Assembly: GCA_001643675.2 (NCBI GenBank)
Contig: LSRY02000005.1
Location: 1,242,501-1,306,500, forward strand
Source of the DNA: Monocercomonoides exilis
Lineage: Eukaryota; Preaxostyla; Oxymonadida; Polymastigidae
Direction: 5' to 3'
DNA length: 64,000 nt
The notes beneath the pieces were generated by a model. It was given only the letters and a program-made list of their open reading frames with translations. It searched no databases and had not been told where the DNA came from. Positions 22,301 to 51,791 of this stretch are shown piece by piece. The stretch's first letter is position 1. Each line of letters begins with the position of its first letter. The translations under genes and the position numbers were made by a program.

Positions 22301-22892
22301 AAAATGATGGATCACTATTGCATTATTAATTCATTTTTTTTAAAATTTATGTGAATTTGAAAACACTTTTTTTTATTTTATTATAGATACGAATATGTCG
22401 ATAAAACGAATGAAAAAGACTTGAATCTCAATGAAGCGTTATTTATAAAGATATTTGGGTGCCCTTAAAGTAGCCCTTTGCCAGATTTTTTACGATTTTT
22501 TATGCTTATATATATAATATTGAAAGATAATGTTAGAATTATAATAATACGATTGCAGAAAAAGTTTGGAACAAATCATTGAATTTTTCATAAATGAAAG
22601 AATTCTCTCCCAAATCTGGACAAAAGAAATATTTCGAAAAGATTCATCAATGGAACATATTCATAAATATCAATAAATGGGGAAAAAATTCTTTAATAAG
22701 ACAATTTTGTCTTAAACAAGCACACAAAAACAATTATTTTGCTAACAATAAAATCAAAAAAAAAAAATCTCAACAAAACAAAAAAATTAATTATTTTTCA
22801 AATTATAAAATAATAAAAACATTTCCTTTGAAATAATAATTATAATAAATAACTTTTCTGAAACTCATTTACAACTCTGAAAAATCTGATCA
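22301..22892. other. AT-rich spacer, no gene seen
   Basis: Holds short A/T homopolymers and no frame with family resemblance. It lies 3' of the Schlafen/NB-ARC gene. Confidence 0.55.
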
Positions 22893-25800
22893 TTACTGAA
22901 TTTCAGAAAGCACGTTTTTCAAAACAGTTATTGCACTGCGATGGAGGTATTGATGAAACGGAAGAAGCAGCCTGGCATACTCAATTAATTTTGGAAGCTC
23001 TCTTTATTATGCGTAGTCAAACCACGTGCCAATGAGTTGTTCAATGAATAATAATAATAATAATAATTAAGAAATCACATTTAAAACTAAAAATTTTCAG
23101 AATAAAATCTCAAACCTTTCGAATTTAGGATAATAGCCTTCGTAAAGTCGAATAAGAACTTCTTCGAAATTGTTCAAGTCAATCAAAAAAGCTTTTATTT
23201 TTGCGTCTTCAATGAACCTTTGAGGAGCAATAACGACATTTGCTGAAGAATGGCTGGATGATAACTCAGTTGGAAAAATGGAATCAGAAATTGGATCAGA
23301 AGAAGAAGAAAAAGAAGCAAAAGAAGGATTTGACACTTCTTCCTCTGAATTTTTCGCTGTATCTGGCAAAGATGCGGATGAGCTTTGTGCTGTCTCAAGT
23401 AAAATTTTAGGCTCTTTAGGTGATGGTACATACCTCCAAATTGATGAACCAGCAGAAGGAGGAGAATAATTCAAAGAAGAAGAAGAAGAAGAAGAAGAAG
23501 AAGAAGGCAACTCTTCAGAACAGCCCTTTTCAAGATCAGGAGGAGCCAACGCTGTTTTCAGCAGACTCGTCTGCACGCTGTTTTTGCCTTCTTCTTCTGC
23601 ATCTTTGCTCAAATCAGGCTGAAGCGCAAGGAGCCTTCTCTTGTACACCTCATAAAACGTGTGCATAATGCTGTCCAATTTCTTAAACTCCGCCGCCGCC
23701 CTCAGCACATAGCTCCGCACCATGCTGTTCAGATACCACCGCTCGCCGTTGCTGCCTGTCTGGAAAATAAGCGAGCGGTCCTGCAGATACTCCACCAGCT
23801 CTGCCAGCCTGCCTTCTTTCTGAAGCAGCTGCTCAGCGGCTGCACGGTCGAACGTGCCTCGACACGGGCCCAGGCGCATCAGGTCGTTCAAGGGCTCCTC
23901 TTTGATGGGGCTCTTTGAAGAATCCCCCGTCAGCAGCTCGTGGAACACGCTCAGCCGAAAGGGAGTGTGCGAATGCACCGCCAGCTGGTTTGCGACCGAC
24001 AGGATTGTCATATTCGGCCGGGAGCGCAGGAGTGCAATGGTCGAGCGGATGCAGTGCGGCAGGTCGCCACACACCGACGCGAGTGTGTCGGCGTCCTTGT
24101 GCGAGACGAATGCGGAGGGGCTCTTCTGCGCAGAGGTGCCCAGCGCAGCCAGAATCAGCTGGACCGACTCGCTCCGCTGCAGCGGCGCAAGGCTCAGTTC
24201 CAACGAGCGCACGCCGGCATCGACGGTGAGGCGGCTGCGGGCTGTGGCAAGAACAACCACGTCGCTCTCCTTTGGCAACAGCCCTGCGATCTGCTCGGCG
24301 GATGTTGCATTCTCTATGAGCAGTACGTGAGAGGGGACGATTATTGCGTTGTCTTCTGGTTGAGATAGAGAGAATGATGCAGTGGACAAAGTGGATGCAG
24401 ACAGCTTTGATTGATTTGAAGTGTTTGAGATGTTATGAGAAATGGTTGAATGAAGTGAAGAAGAAACAGAAGAAGAAGCAGAAGATGACGAAGGCAGCAG
24501 AGATTGCGTTTCTGAAGTGATTGAAGGAGGAGGAAGAGGAGGGCGAAGTGGCTTTTCATGTGAAATGTGGCTTATTTGATCAACTGGGATGAGTGTGCGA
24601 AATGACGAAGAGTGAATGGGAGTGGCAGACATGGAAGAATCAGAGGGGGACAATTGACGGGAAGAGAAAGGAAAAGAGTGAGAAGAGAATGACCCATTGA
24701 ATGGGGAAATACTCCGTTCAACACGACTTATTGAAGAAGAAGAAGAAGAAGATGATGATGATGACGAAGCTTTTTCAGGAACGCTATTTTCATGTGACGA
24801 TGATGACAAAGAAGCAGAAGAGTTCAAAGCAAGAAGCGACGGCGGTTGAGAGGCAAACATCGAGCGGGAGCGTGCACGTATGAGTGGCTGAGGAGGAGGA
24901 AGAGCAGAAGGCATTGGAGAAGTCGGGATTGAGATTGGTGTGGTGCTTTTTGCAGGCTCAGGGGTGGTTGAATTGGAAGGAAGCGAGTGAAGTGGAAATG
25001 AAGTGAACGATGAAGTGAACACAGGAGGCGGTGCAGGAGGAAGCGATTGGCGGGTAAGAGGTCTTTTTGGTCTGATCACAAAAGAAGGCGGAGGGGGAAG
25101 ATTTGGCAAAATTGCTGAAGAGCTGCCTGCTTCCACAGGAAAAGGAGAAGACGAAAACACATGAGGCGCTGTCCGAAAGAGCTTCCAGTACAGTTCTGCC
25201 ACTGCCTCGCTGTTGTGCTGCGCCACTTCGGTGACTCCAATCCCGCGCGACAGAACAGCCTGTTCCATCGCTTCTTGCACAGACAGCTTTGTTAGTCCTG
25301 GCCCAAGGACGTTTATCGTCAGTCCTCGGTTTGGATTCATCCCTCCAAAGACATTAAACAGCTGCTGCGCAAGCGCAGATTTTCCCACAGACAGCCCTCC
25401 GTAGATTACAATCACTCTGCAAAGTCCCTTAGTCTCTCTGACAAATTGCATCACCAACTGAATTTCTGCTTTTCTTCCAATAAATTCAGTTGGGCCAGAT
25501 CCAGCATAATCTTGAAGAGATGCAGAAATTCTAGGTGGAGAAGCAGAACGACTTCTATTTTTCACAGAGAGATATGATGGTGAAGGAGATGCAGAACGTC
25601 CAACTCTATTTGTAGGAAGTTGAGTTAGAGGAGTTGCAACCGTTGATGAACTTATGCTTGTCGATTTTGAAAAATAAACTGACATTCGCAAACGCTCTTC
25701 AATCATATCTGAATCCATTCGCTTTGTTTCTCCATGATCTCTATAATATGCTTCAGTTTTTGTTTGATTTGTGTAGTAAATTGGTGAATATCCTTTTGAT

Positions 25801-26219
25801 ACTGTAATTCGAATAATACATAGTGAAGATTCCGATGATTCCGACGATTCCGAAATAACTGGAAGAAATTTGACGCAATAAATTGACGGATCCACTTGCG
25901 GTTGTATCCTATTTATTATCCCATCAATCCCGAGTCGAATATCATCCCGATCTTTCCTTGCTGGAAGAAGTCCTTGAACAATGCCCTTTTTATCTACTCC
26001 AAAAATAATACATCCTCCATTACTGTTTAAGAAAGCATTCAAATGTTTTTCGGATTCATCAAGAATAAATCTGGTAATCTTTTGTTGATTAATGATTGGA
26101 AAACATAATGTGTCTGAATGTGTTAAAAAAGGAATAAGCTCTCCTTTCTTTATAGGTGTAGAAGGCAAAGGTGTTTGATGCGCTATATTAGCGTTAGAGA
26201 CTTGGAAATCATCCTTCAT
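22893..26219 (-). CDS. Schlafen AlbA_2 domain fused to NB-ARC-like STAND NTPase
   Basis: Spliced CDS is complement(22893-23001, 23116-26219), 1070 residues. The 114-bp intron has a GTTTGA donor and the phase is exact. Residues about 25-180 match the eukaryotic Schlafen AlbA_2 fold: HLNAFLNSNGGCIIFGVDK, a DRDDIR...VD block and AYYRDHGETKRM. Residues about 244-300 start an NB-ARC-type NTPase: FIGRKAE, then P-loop GGLSVGKS at 274-281. A Pro/Ser-rich insert of about 250 residues separates this from a Walker-B-like VLLIEN (about 630), a sensor-like VVVLATARS and a winged-helix-like block (about 790-870). The C-terminus is helical (LPKLIEYARLLLPFHQYL). Where Schlafen nucleases carry an ExxxEFK-type motif, this reads SDTLCFP, so nuclease activity may be lost. 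STAND NTPases are ligand-gated oligomerising switches, often in immunity. The combination suggests an NLR-like sensor (inference). TAA stop, immediately followed by TGA. Confidence 0.85.
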
Positions 26220-26600
26220 CTAATTCAATATTCTTTTATTATGGCCATGGAAAAATCAGAAAACAGCGAATTTCGAATAAGTTCACACTTTATTCGAGGC
26301 TTTTTAAAAAAACAGATTGCCAAAAAAAAAAAGATATATAATATTTTTTTGTCATTATTTTTTGTCTTTTTGGCAAATGGGGCCAAACACTTCAGCACCC
26401 CAGCGCCAAGTACGTCAAAGAGCTCAAATAACTGATAGAGCCGTCATAGGCTTGTAGAAATACGTTTTTGTATCGCTTATAAATGATGTATCGTTATAGA
26501 TCTTATTTACACTCTTGCAACTGGTAATACTTTCGAAATTGCAAGAAGGTATAATATTTTATTAGTAAATATGTTTATTAATAATTTCTTGCAATAATTC
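26220..26600. promoter_or_regulatory. Divergent spacer between Schlafen/NB-ARC and RING genes
   Basis: Both genes fire outward from these 381 bases. A small hairpin (TTGCCAAAAA... with ...TTTTTGGCAA, about 26317-26380) and a GC-richer patch (26380-26460) stand out. An alternative first exon for the RING gene could begin at ATG 26483. Confidence 0.4.
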
Positions 26601-29600
26601 ATGTTGTACGAAAGACAACGCGCAGAAATACCTCGGACTTTAAAGTACACAAATGCAATAAAGTCCTTAGTCTGGGTTCATAAAGATGTTTGCAACAATT
26701 TGCGTTTTAACTGCATTTATCTTTTTCCATTAAAAGACTATTCGACCATATCCTATAAACGTATCTGCTGACCAATATGGATTAGAATTTGAATTCGATG
26801 CATTAGCACCATGTAAAATAACAATTTATTTTTTAGCAGAAGATAAGCTGCAAGCAGTTCCTATGCCCAATGCATCAAAATGTGGTCCGTCAAACAGAGT
26901 CGTATATAGACCGCAATACCGCAGCTATTTTAGACCACAGGTATTTCATCGTTCAGGACTGCGAATGATGTATCGTTCAGAATCAGCAGATTTCATTTCC
27001 TTGCGTGCGCTGGAATTGCAGCCACAATACACTGTACAATCGCCACCTCCCGATGCTCATCATCGAAGACGTCACACACTAAATGAACGAACAATATCTT
27101 CTCCTCAGACGAGGATTGCGTTTCCTTGTCCGATGCTGATTGACATTCAGACACTCGACAATGAAAGTGCACCTCTAATAACACCAGCTCCACATCTCGT
27201 ATCCGATCCTTCTTCTTCGAGCTCTTCAAGCAACTTCAGCAATACAAGCAACACGTTAAGTACATCCACTTCCTCATCTGAATCATCTGATCCTTCTCGT
27301 TCGCGTAGCGTAGCTCCTGATTTGCCACCAACGTTTATGATTCGCCAGCAGCTAACTTATGCGACCTTCCATTTGAACAACCACGAAGATAGGCACAGCT
27401 CTGCAGCTGAAACATCCGCCTTGAATTATTCTTCTGCTTCTCATTCAAATTTTTCTCCGTTGTACTCATCACAACCATCAAGTAGGATGTCTGCTTCAAG
27501 ACAGTCACCTCACTCATCATTGAGACAGCGTCCGTCTTCGCAGCTCCCCTTCTCCTCGTTTGCCCCACTTCCCACACTGACATTTTCTCAAGTCCAGCCG
27601 TCGTCCAGTTATCAGATCGATGGAGCACAATATAATCCCAGCCAAGCAAATCCGTTTGATCTTGACGATGGCTCTTCCTTCCCAACAAGCGTCTTTGCGC
27701 AGATGGTACCCCAGCAGCAGCGCTCTTCTGAAGTGCACATTGGAGAGAGTGCAGATGGCCAGTCAGCTGAAGAGAGAGAAAGATTGCTCCATTCAAATAT
27801 TCCTCAGTCTTCTCATTTAGCTCATACAAAACACAGAAATAGGCGCACGCGAAGAAGCGAGACTGAGCCGGCTGAGGAAGTGTTTGACCGACTCGACAGG
27901 AATAATTACGAGAAATTCAATGACAACGATGATGATGATGATGACGACGACGACGATAACGACGATGATGAAAGCAAAGAGGAGCAATCAGAAGAGACAG
28001 AGCAAGAAGTCATGGGCGGTTTTGAGTTCGAAGACGACGATCAGCTTGACCCAGTTCTGCAGGCTGTGCTGATGCAGTCTATTGCAGACAACAAACAGCA
28101 GAAGAATGAGCAGCAGTCACAACAACAGCAATCACAGCAGAGTCAAGAAGAAGAAGAAGAAGAACAACAACATCATCATCATCATCGTCGTCATCATCAT
28201 CACAAGAGGAAAAGCCAATCTTTGAGTTCGCAGTCAGAGGAAGATGAGATCAGTGCCGAGGAGCAGAGTGACGAAAGTGGAGAGAGCAAACGCAATTTGC
28301 CTGATTTTGCTGAAGATGATGATATGCTTCAGATGGAAGCAAAAACAGATGCGAGTGAAAATATGAGTCAGAAAGAACGCAAATTAGAAAGCGATTCACA
28401 GAGGCATTCAACAAAACTATCAACCTTGTCGTCATCATCATCTTCATCATCATCTTCTTCTTCTTCGACTCAGCCATCCATCTCGAATTTGCTTTCTTCG
28501 CCACGTTTGCAATCAGAACAGGGCGAAATGCAATCCACATCATCCACACACACAACCCCATACGATTCCTATGAATGCGAAATGTCTTCTTTTCCTTCTT
28601 CTTCCTCTTCCTCCTCCTCTTCCTCCTCTTCTTCTTCTTCTTCCTTCTCATCTTCACCCCATCCATCTTCAAACATATTTCCTCTTCCAGGCGATGAGCT
28701 AGGCCCAAGAATTGTCTCAGTCTCTTTCATCCCTCGGCTCTTCCCAGGCGAACAACCACCAATTTCTGTAACTATTCTTCCTCCTTCTGTCTCATCGGAG
28801 GCAAGCTCAGCTGCTGCCTCTCCTTCTCTGGGGATGCTTGGCGATTCGGCAAGTGTGTCATCATCATCATCTTCTTCTTCATCATCATCTTCATCTTCTT
28901 CTTCTTCTTCTTCTTCTTCCTTTTCCTCTTCTTCTTCTTCACACCTCAACCAAAACAAACACTCACAGCTTTCTCTTCCATTTGAAACCTCCTTTGCCTC
29001 CCAGTCTTCTCTACAGACTGCGGCGCGTGCTTCTCTTTCTCCTTCTTCTTCTTCTCTTCCTCTTTCTTCTCTTCCCTTTTCAATCAATGTGATGGCACAA
29101 AAGTACTTTTTTGCTGGAAGGCTTTTTGAAGTTAAGCCTATATTTGGGCTGCCTCAAAACACAGAAAATGAGAAAAGATTGAAGCAGGCGAAAGAAGAGG
29201 AAGAAAAAAATAAAGATGGAATTAATGGAATTAAGACAAATCTTGCTAATGAATCTTCAGCTTCATCATCATCATCATCTTCTTCTTCCTCTTCCTCTTC
29301 TTCTTCATCATCTTCACCTTCACCACTTCAGATGTCTCAAACCTCTGACACTTCACATCCTCTAAATTCCACAACACAATCTTCCGCTGAGTCGATTTCT
29401 CCTTCGTCTACACCTTCTGTGGATGAAAGGTGTCTTATTTGCTTGACAAACCGCCGCTGTATTACTCTTATTCCTTGCATGCACTGTTCATTGTGTGCGG
29501 AATGTGCTGTTGAGCTACTTCGTTCTGATTCATTTGGACAAAAATGTCCTGTCTGTAGAACAAAAATTAAATCACTTTTATTAATTGATGTTCATAATAA

Positions 29601-29613
29601 TTCGGCAAAATGA
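26601..29613 (+). CDS. MGRN1/LOG2-type RING-HC E3 ubiquitin ligase
   Basis: CDS is join(26601-26687, 26737-29613), 987 residues. The 49-bp intron has a GTTTGC donor. The N-terminal block (exon 1 into about residue 125) reads SLVWVHKD/TIRPYP...YGLEFEFDALAPCKITIYFL. This matches the conserved domain ahead of the RING in MGRN1, RNF157 and plant LOG2. The C-terminal C3HC4 RING (about residues 925-975) has CLIC, PCMHCSLCAEC and CPVC, which bind two zinc ions and recruit E2. Between them lie about 750 residues of low-complexity Ser, Asp/Glu, Gln and His runs. MGRN1 relatives ubiquitinate membrane or trafficking proteins. The start is the first in-frame ATG of the exon; a further upstream exon is possible. 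TGA stop. Confidence 0.87.
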
Positions 29614-29669
29614 TTTTTAATTTTCAATTTTTATTAGTAACCCTTTTTTTTTTTTAATTTCTCAAATTA

Positions 29670-31453
29670 ATGTGGATATTTTTCTTATTTTTGTTTGTTT
29701 CAGATGTTTCATCAACAAAATGCAATCGTAAAAATGTTGATTTTGTATGTCCAAATTCTAATGGTTGTGTGAATGAAACATGCACTGTTTGCACAAGCGA
29801 TGAACACTGCAGTTTGCAATCATATTGCTTAAAAGGACAATGCACACACAGAACTTTGTTTCCAATGAGCGGATACAGCGTTCTTACTATATTTGCGTTG
29901 TTTTTCGTTTCTATCCTTGGAGGAGCAACGGGACTTGGTGGTGGTTCATTTGCAGTTCCTGTTCTTGCTCTTTGTTCTGCTTTTTCATCAGTTCAAGCTG
30001 TTGCAATTTCCCAAGCTACAATTCTCGGTAATGGTATAATTTCATTTTTTGCTGGAGCAATTAGTCGACATCCAACGAGAAATCGTCCGCGAATTGCATT
30101 TGATGTTGTTTTCGTTTTGTTTCCTTCTTTACTCTGTGGGTCATTTATTGGTGTTTTCGTAGCACCATTACTACCGCAATGGGTCATTATGATTTTGATG
30201 GTTTTATTTTTAATATCAACAATTTCAAGTACTATTAAAAGGGTTTGAAATAGAAAATTTTGTTCATCAGCTTTTCATCCAATTATATCCTCTTCAATTC
30301 TTTATTTTTTTTTCCCCATAAAATTAAGGCCGTTAAAGAACTGAGGCAGGAACGAATGTTTCGCAAGAAAAACTCAAGTGGAAATTTGGGTGATGTATCA
30401 AAATCAACACACGAAATGGTACCATTCGATGATAAAAAAAGGCCAATATCTATGGCTGTTTCATCAAATCAAATAGACTGTAAGAGTACTGATTTGAACG
30501 AACACAAAATTTCATCCATCAACAATGAGGAGGAAATTGGTGCAGACAATGCTGTATTGCATTCTGTAAAAGACATTGTAAATGAAGAGGAAGAAACAAA
30601 AGAATCTGAACAGCATCAAAAAAACAAAGACTGTTCCAAAGGAATGCAAGAAAATGAAACATCTTCTCCAGAAACAGATGAAGGTTCACTGAAAAAGGCG
30701 ACGCCAAAGAAAGATCGAGATGCTCTTGAATTGGAGCGCATTTTAAAGAAAGAGCAGCATTTCCCAGTGATCAAACTTCTGTTCTGTTTCGGGAACTGGT
30801 GCTTGCTTGTCTTTGTGTCGTTTGTGCGTGGCGGGAAAGGAGGGGCAAAATCTCTCTTTGGCGTTGAGAAGTGCTCGATGATTGACTGGCTGTCGTTTGG
30901 CTTGTTTATTTTTGTCTCCATCCTTCTGGCGCTCTTTGCAGGGCTTGTGCTGATGCAAGAGGAGAGGAAGAAGAAGCGGCTCAACTACCCATTCGCCATC
31001 GGAGACGTGCACTGGAAGCCGAAGACGGCTGTGCTGCTGCCCATTGCGTGCATCGCGGCTGGGTTTATTGCAGGGCTGCTTGGCATCGGAGGAGCACTTG
31101 TCACTTCACCTGTCCTGTTGGAGATGGGGATCCTTGTTCCAGTTGTTACTGCCACAACATCGGCGCTGCTGCTCGCGACGTCGGCATCGGCTACTGCCCA
31201 GTTTGCGGTGTCTTCCTTGCTGCCGATCGATTTTGGGGTGTTTTTCTTTGCGATTGGCGTGGCGGGGGCGTTGATTGGCCTGCTTGTTATTTCAAGGCTG
31301 GCTGTGAAGTATCATCGCTATTCCATTCTGCTATTTAGTATTCTGGTTCTCTATTGCGTCTCACTCATAATGAGTGGGTTCTATGGAATATACTCCGTCG
31401 TCCTTATCTTTACGAATGGCGGAGCAATTGGCTTTAAATCACCTTGCGCTTGA
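29670..31453 (+). CDS. TauE/SafE-family membrane transporter with Cys-rich N-terminal ectodomain
   Basis: CDS is join(29670-30242, 30329-31453), 565 residues. The 86-bp intron (GTTTGA donor) joins ...STIKR to AVKELRQ in phase. A signal peptide (MWIFFLFLFVSDVSS) is followed by a small ectodomain of about 45 residues with at least eight Cys. Next comes the first TauE/SafE half with the Gly-rich GGATGLGGGSFAVPVL. An acidic cytosolic loop of about 140 residues precedes the second half (GFIAGLLGIGGALVTSPVLL and further helices). The family exports organosulfur or sulfite anions in bacteria; eukaryotic substrates are mostly unknown. The ATG lies only 56 bases after the RING stop, so the promoter must be very compact or overlap that gene. 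TGA stop. Confidence 0.88.
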
Positions 31454-31781
31454 TTCGCATGAAATCTGAGTTGTAGGTAGAATTGTTATGTATTTTCTTT
31501 TTTTTCCTTCTTCTTCTTCTACTTTTTTTTTTATTTTGATTTTTCGTTTGCAATGCAAAGTTTGCATTGAACACTTCACAGGAGTATTTTTAGTTGTAGA
31601 CTGTTTTGGATTGCTTGAAGAATTTCAGCATCGTTTATTTCAATTTAGATTTCCAACAACACTTTATTTTGATGATTTCCCCATCATAAATCATCTTGAT
31701 TTATAACCTTTATGTATATGTTTTTCTTGTAATATTGCAACATCTTATTTTATATTTTCATCGCACAAATTAATTTTTACT

Positions 31782-31820
<39 letters not shown>

Positions 31821-32341
31821 TGAAAACTACTTTTTGCGACTAATTAATATTTTCGTAACATACAACATCAATTGAACGATTAAATTGATAACTTTTTTTC
31901 TAATCATCATTTCAAATCAAAAAATCATTCAAAAAATAAAATTTCAATTTCCACTCATTTCTCACAGAAAAGTTTTCATCTTTTTCAAATATCCATGAAA
32001 GATTTTTTATAAGTCTCAAAGAAAACTAATATCAATCTTCATAGAGAGATTTAAAATTTTGAAAACAAACAAATCTATATCTATATATCAAAAAACAACA
32101 AATTATAAGTCGAGAAATATGAAACAATATAAAAAATCATCATTTCAGTGATATTTCGAATTATAATTCGAAAGAAAAATCTAATCGCATATGATAAAAA
32201 TTGTCATTGTTATTTTCTGGTTTTTATTAAATTTTAATGAATTGTTTCAGAGATCCTCATCTTCTTCTTACCCATTAAGTTTTTATTGTGAATTCTTCAT
32301 TTTTGGTTTTATTAATTATTGGCTTTTTAATATAAACTCCA
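31454..32341. other. AT-rich spacer with poly(T) run
   Basis: A 36-base T run sits at 31783-31818. A short frame at 31488-31706 is rich in Phe/Ser from T-rich DNA and has no family resemblance. No gene called. Confidence 0.55.
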
Positions 32342-33385
32342 ATGGATGACGAAAGACAGGAAGAAGAAATTGAAACATTAAAAAGTATATTTGGTTCCGA
32401 AACTATTGCTGTTGAAACGCAGCGAAACAGAGAAACAAAGTCAAAGGAGCGTTTAGTTAAATTAAAACTTGATGAATCCCATTGGTTAACTTTAGTGTTA
32501 CCTTTTAATTATCCTTCGAAATCTCCGCCAACTCTGTTACGTTCTGTTCCAGCAATTAAATATTTTTCTCATGAAATTTTCGAGGAGATGGCATCGAAAA
32601 TCGAAGAATTATACTTGGATACAAAAGATGCGCTTCTCTATGCTTTCTTTCAGTGGTCTGATTTAATTTAATTTCAATGCTTGAAACCGAAAATATTTGT
32701 AAATTTTAGGGTTTTGGATGAGAAAGTTCCAGAAGCCCAATCCAAAAAGGCAAGTTCATCCTCAAGTCAACCTTCGAAGGAAGAAAAGAAGCACGAAGAA
32801 GAAGTTGTGCCAAAAAAGACAGTGCCAACCAGAAAACTTGAAATATTCCAAGGTGAACCTCTTGTTGATAGAAAAAGTTTGTCATTCTTATTTTGTATGC
32901 GCATGCAATATCCTTTTGCAACCATTAATATAGGTAAATTTTTGGGATTTGCTGCAAATGTTTTATCTCATGAAGAAGTTGAAAGTTTTGTTGCGGATCT
33001 GAAGACGAATAAAGATATTGCCAGAGCGACACATAACGTTGTTGCATTTAGGATTAATTCTCCAAATTTTGAGTCCTATGATGATGACGGAGAAGACGGA
33101 GCAGGTGCAACGTTGCTGTATTTGCTTCAAAAAATGAAAATTGATAATGTTGTTGTTATGGTAACAAGATGGTTCGGAGGTATATTACTTGGATCAGATA
33201 GATTTAAAGATTTTTGTGAATCAGCGCAAAATGTTTTGAAAATTGGTGGCTTTCTCGATAAGCCTGACAATGAAAAAGATGCATCGACAAAGGGTCACAA
33301 CAAAAAGAGTAAAGGTGTGACAAATTTTGATTTTTTTATTGGATAATATTTTCTTTTTTTTCGTTTAGGAAAGAAAAAGAAGTGA
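32342..33385 (+). CDS. IMPACT: IMPACT/Yih1 homologue (RWD + IMPACT domain), regulator of Gcn2
   Basis: CDS is join(32342-32655, 32710-32876, 32934-33314, 33369-33385), 292 residues. All three introns (54, 57, 54 bp; donors GTCTGA, GTTTGT, GTGTGA) keep phase. Residues 1-105 are an RWD domain, ending in the FFQW/VLDE junction. After a Lys/Ser linker, the IMPACT domain shows LVDRKSKFLGFAA, ATHNVVAFRI, a DDDGEDGAG loop and VTRWFGGILLGSDRF, the hallmark motifs of this ancient family. IMPACT and Yih1 bind Gcn1 and restrain Gcn2, tuning eIF2-alpha phosphorylation in amino-acid starvation. Intron 2 is a multiple of three, so its retention would insert 19 residues. The last exon has 17 bases and adds a basic tail ending in TGA; unspliced, the frame ends at TAA 33344. 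Confidence 0.93.
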
Positions 33386-33483
33386 CACTCTATTTAATAG
33401 CTTATTGTATTTTACTAAATAGTCATTGTTTTTTATGTTATTTTTGTACTTGAAAGAAAAAAATAAATTTGAAAATTGAAGAA

Positions 33484-40002
<6,519 letters not shown>

Positions 40003-40787
40003 GGAAGGAGCGGAAGGAGAGGAGAGAGAGGAAGGAGAGGAGAGAGAGGAGAGATTGGGACAGGCTCTTTCGAGTTCATTTCGGACTTTCCAAGGTTGGA
40101 AGCGACTTTGGCTGTTTTAATTTTTTTAGGTGATTTGAGTTTTTAAATGCCTGAATGGCATTATTTGTGTTGTTTTTTTTATTTGTTTTAGTCTGCTGAT
40201 GATGCTGTTTGTTGTGTTATGTTATGTTTTTGTGGATGCAACAGAAAAGAATCAAAAAGCTGGATAATTTCAAAGTTGTTTTTCTTTTCTTTTCTATATT
40301 GCATGATGTTCAAATAGTTGTTGTTCACAAATACTTCTTTTGCAAAGCATGTCAAAAAATTTGACAAAAATTCATAAAAGGCTCGGTAAAAAATAATGAT
40401 TGTTGAACTCAACTTTTTTTGAAGTATTTTATTGTTGAAAGGTGTAGCTTATTGACAATTCGGTTAAATAACTATTTTCAGAAAGTTGAACATAATACCA
40501 GCTTTGAAATGGTTTTATAACTTTTCTTAAAGAATGTTCATTTTCTTTTCCAAAACGATAGATGAAATAATTTTAACCTTTCTTCCATGTTTAATTTTTT
40601 TAATGAAGTTTTTAAAAGAAAAGTTATAGTGCAAATAAAACAACAATTAATAAAACATTCAATATAAAGATATAAAATATTAGTGTATGAGGCTTTTCAT
40701 ATATAAAATTCAGCCTTTATTTTTCATCAAAATGACATTTTTCAATAAAAAGTGATCAAAAAATTATAAAAAATGAAGAAAATTTGA
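40003..40787. other. Spacer between USP7 and TONSL-like genes, no gene seen
   Basis: Opens with a GGAGAGAGAGGAAGG-type purine tract (40010-40060, 3' flank of USP7), then AT-rich sequence without a plausible coding frame. Confidence 0.55.

Positions 40788-51791
<11,004 letters not shown>

Noticed and set aside
26390-26460. GC-richer patch considered as a tRNA or small RNA gene
   Set aside because: No T-loop GTTCRA box and no cloverleaf pairing visible. No tRNA or rRNA was found anywhere in the window.
31488-31706. Short frame after the TauE-type gene
   Set aside because: Composition is that of T-rich spacer and there is no family resemblance. The transporter already ends cleanly at TGA 31451-31453.
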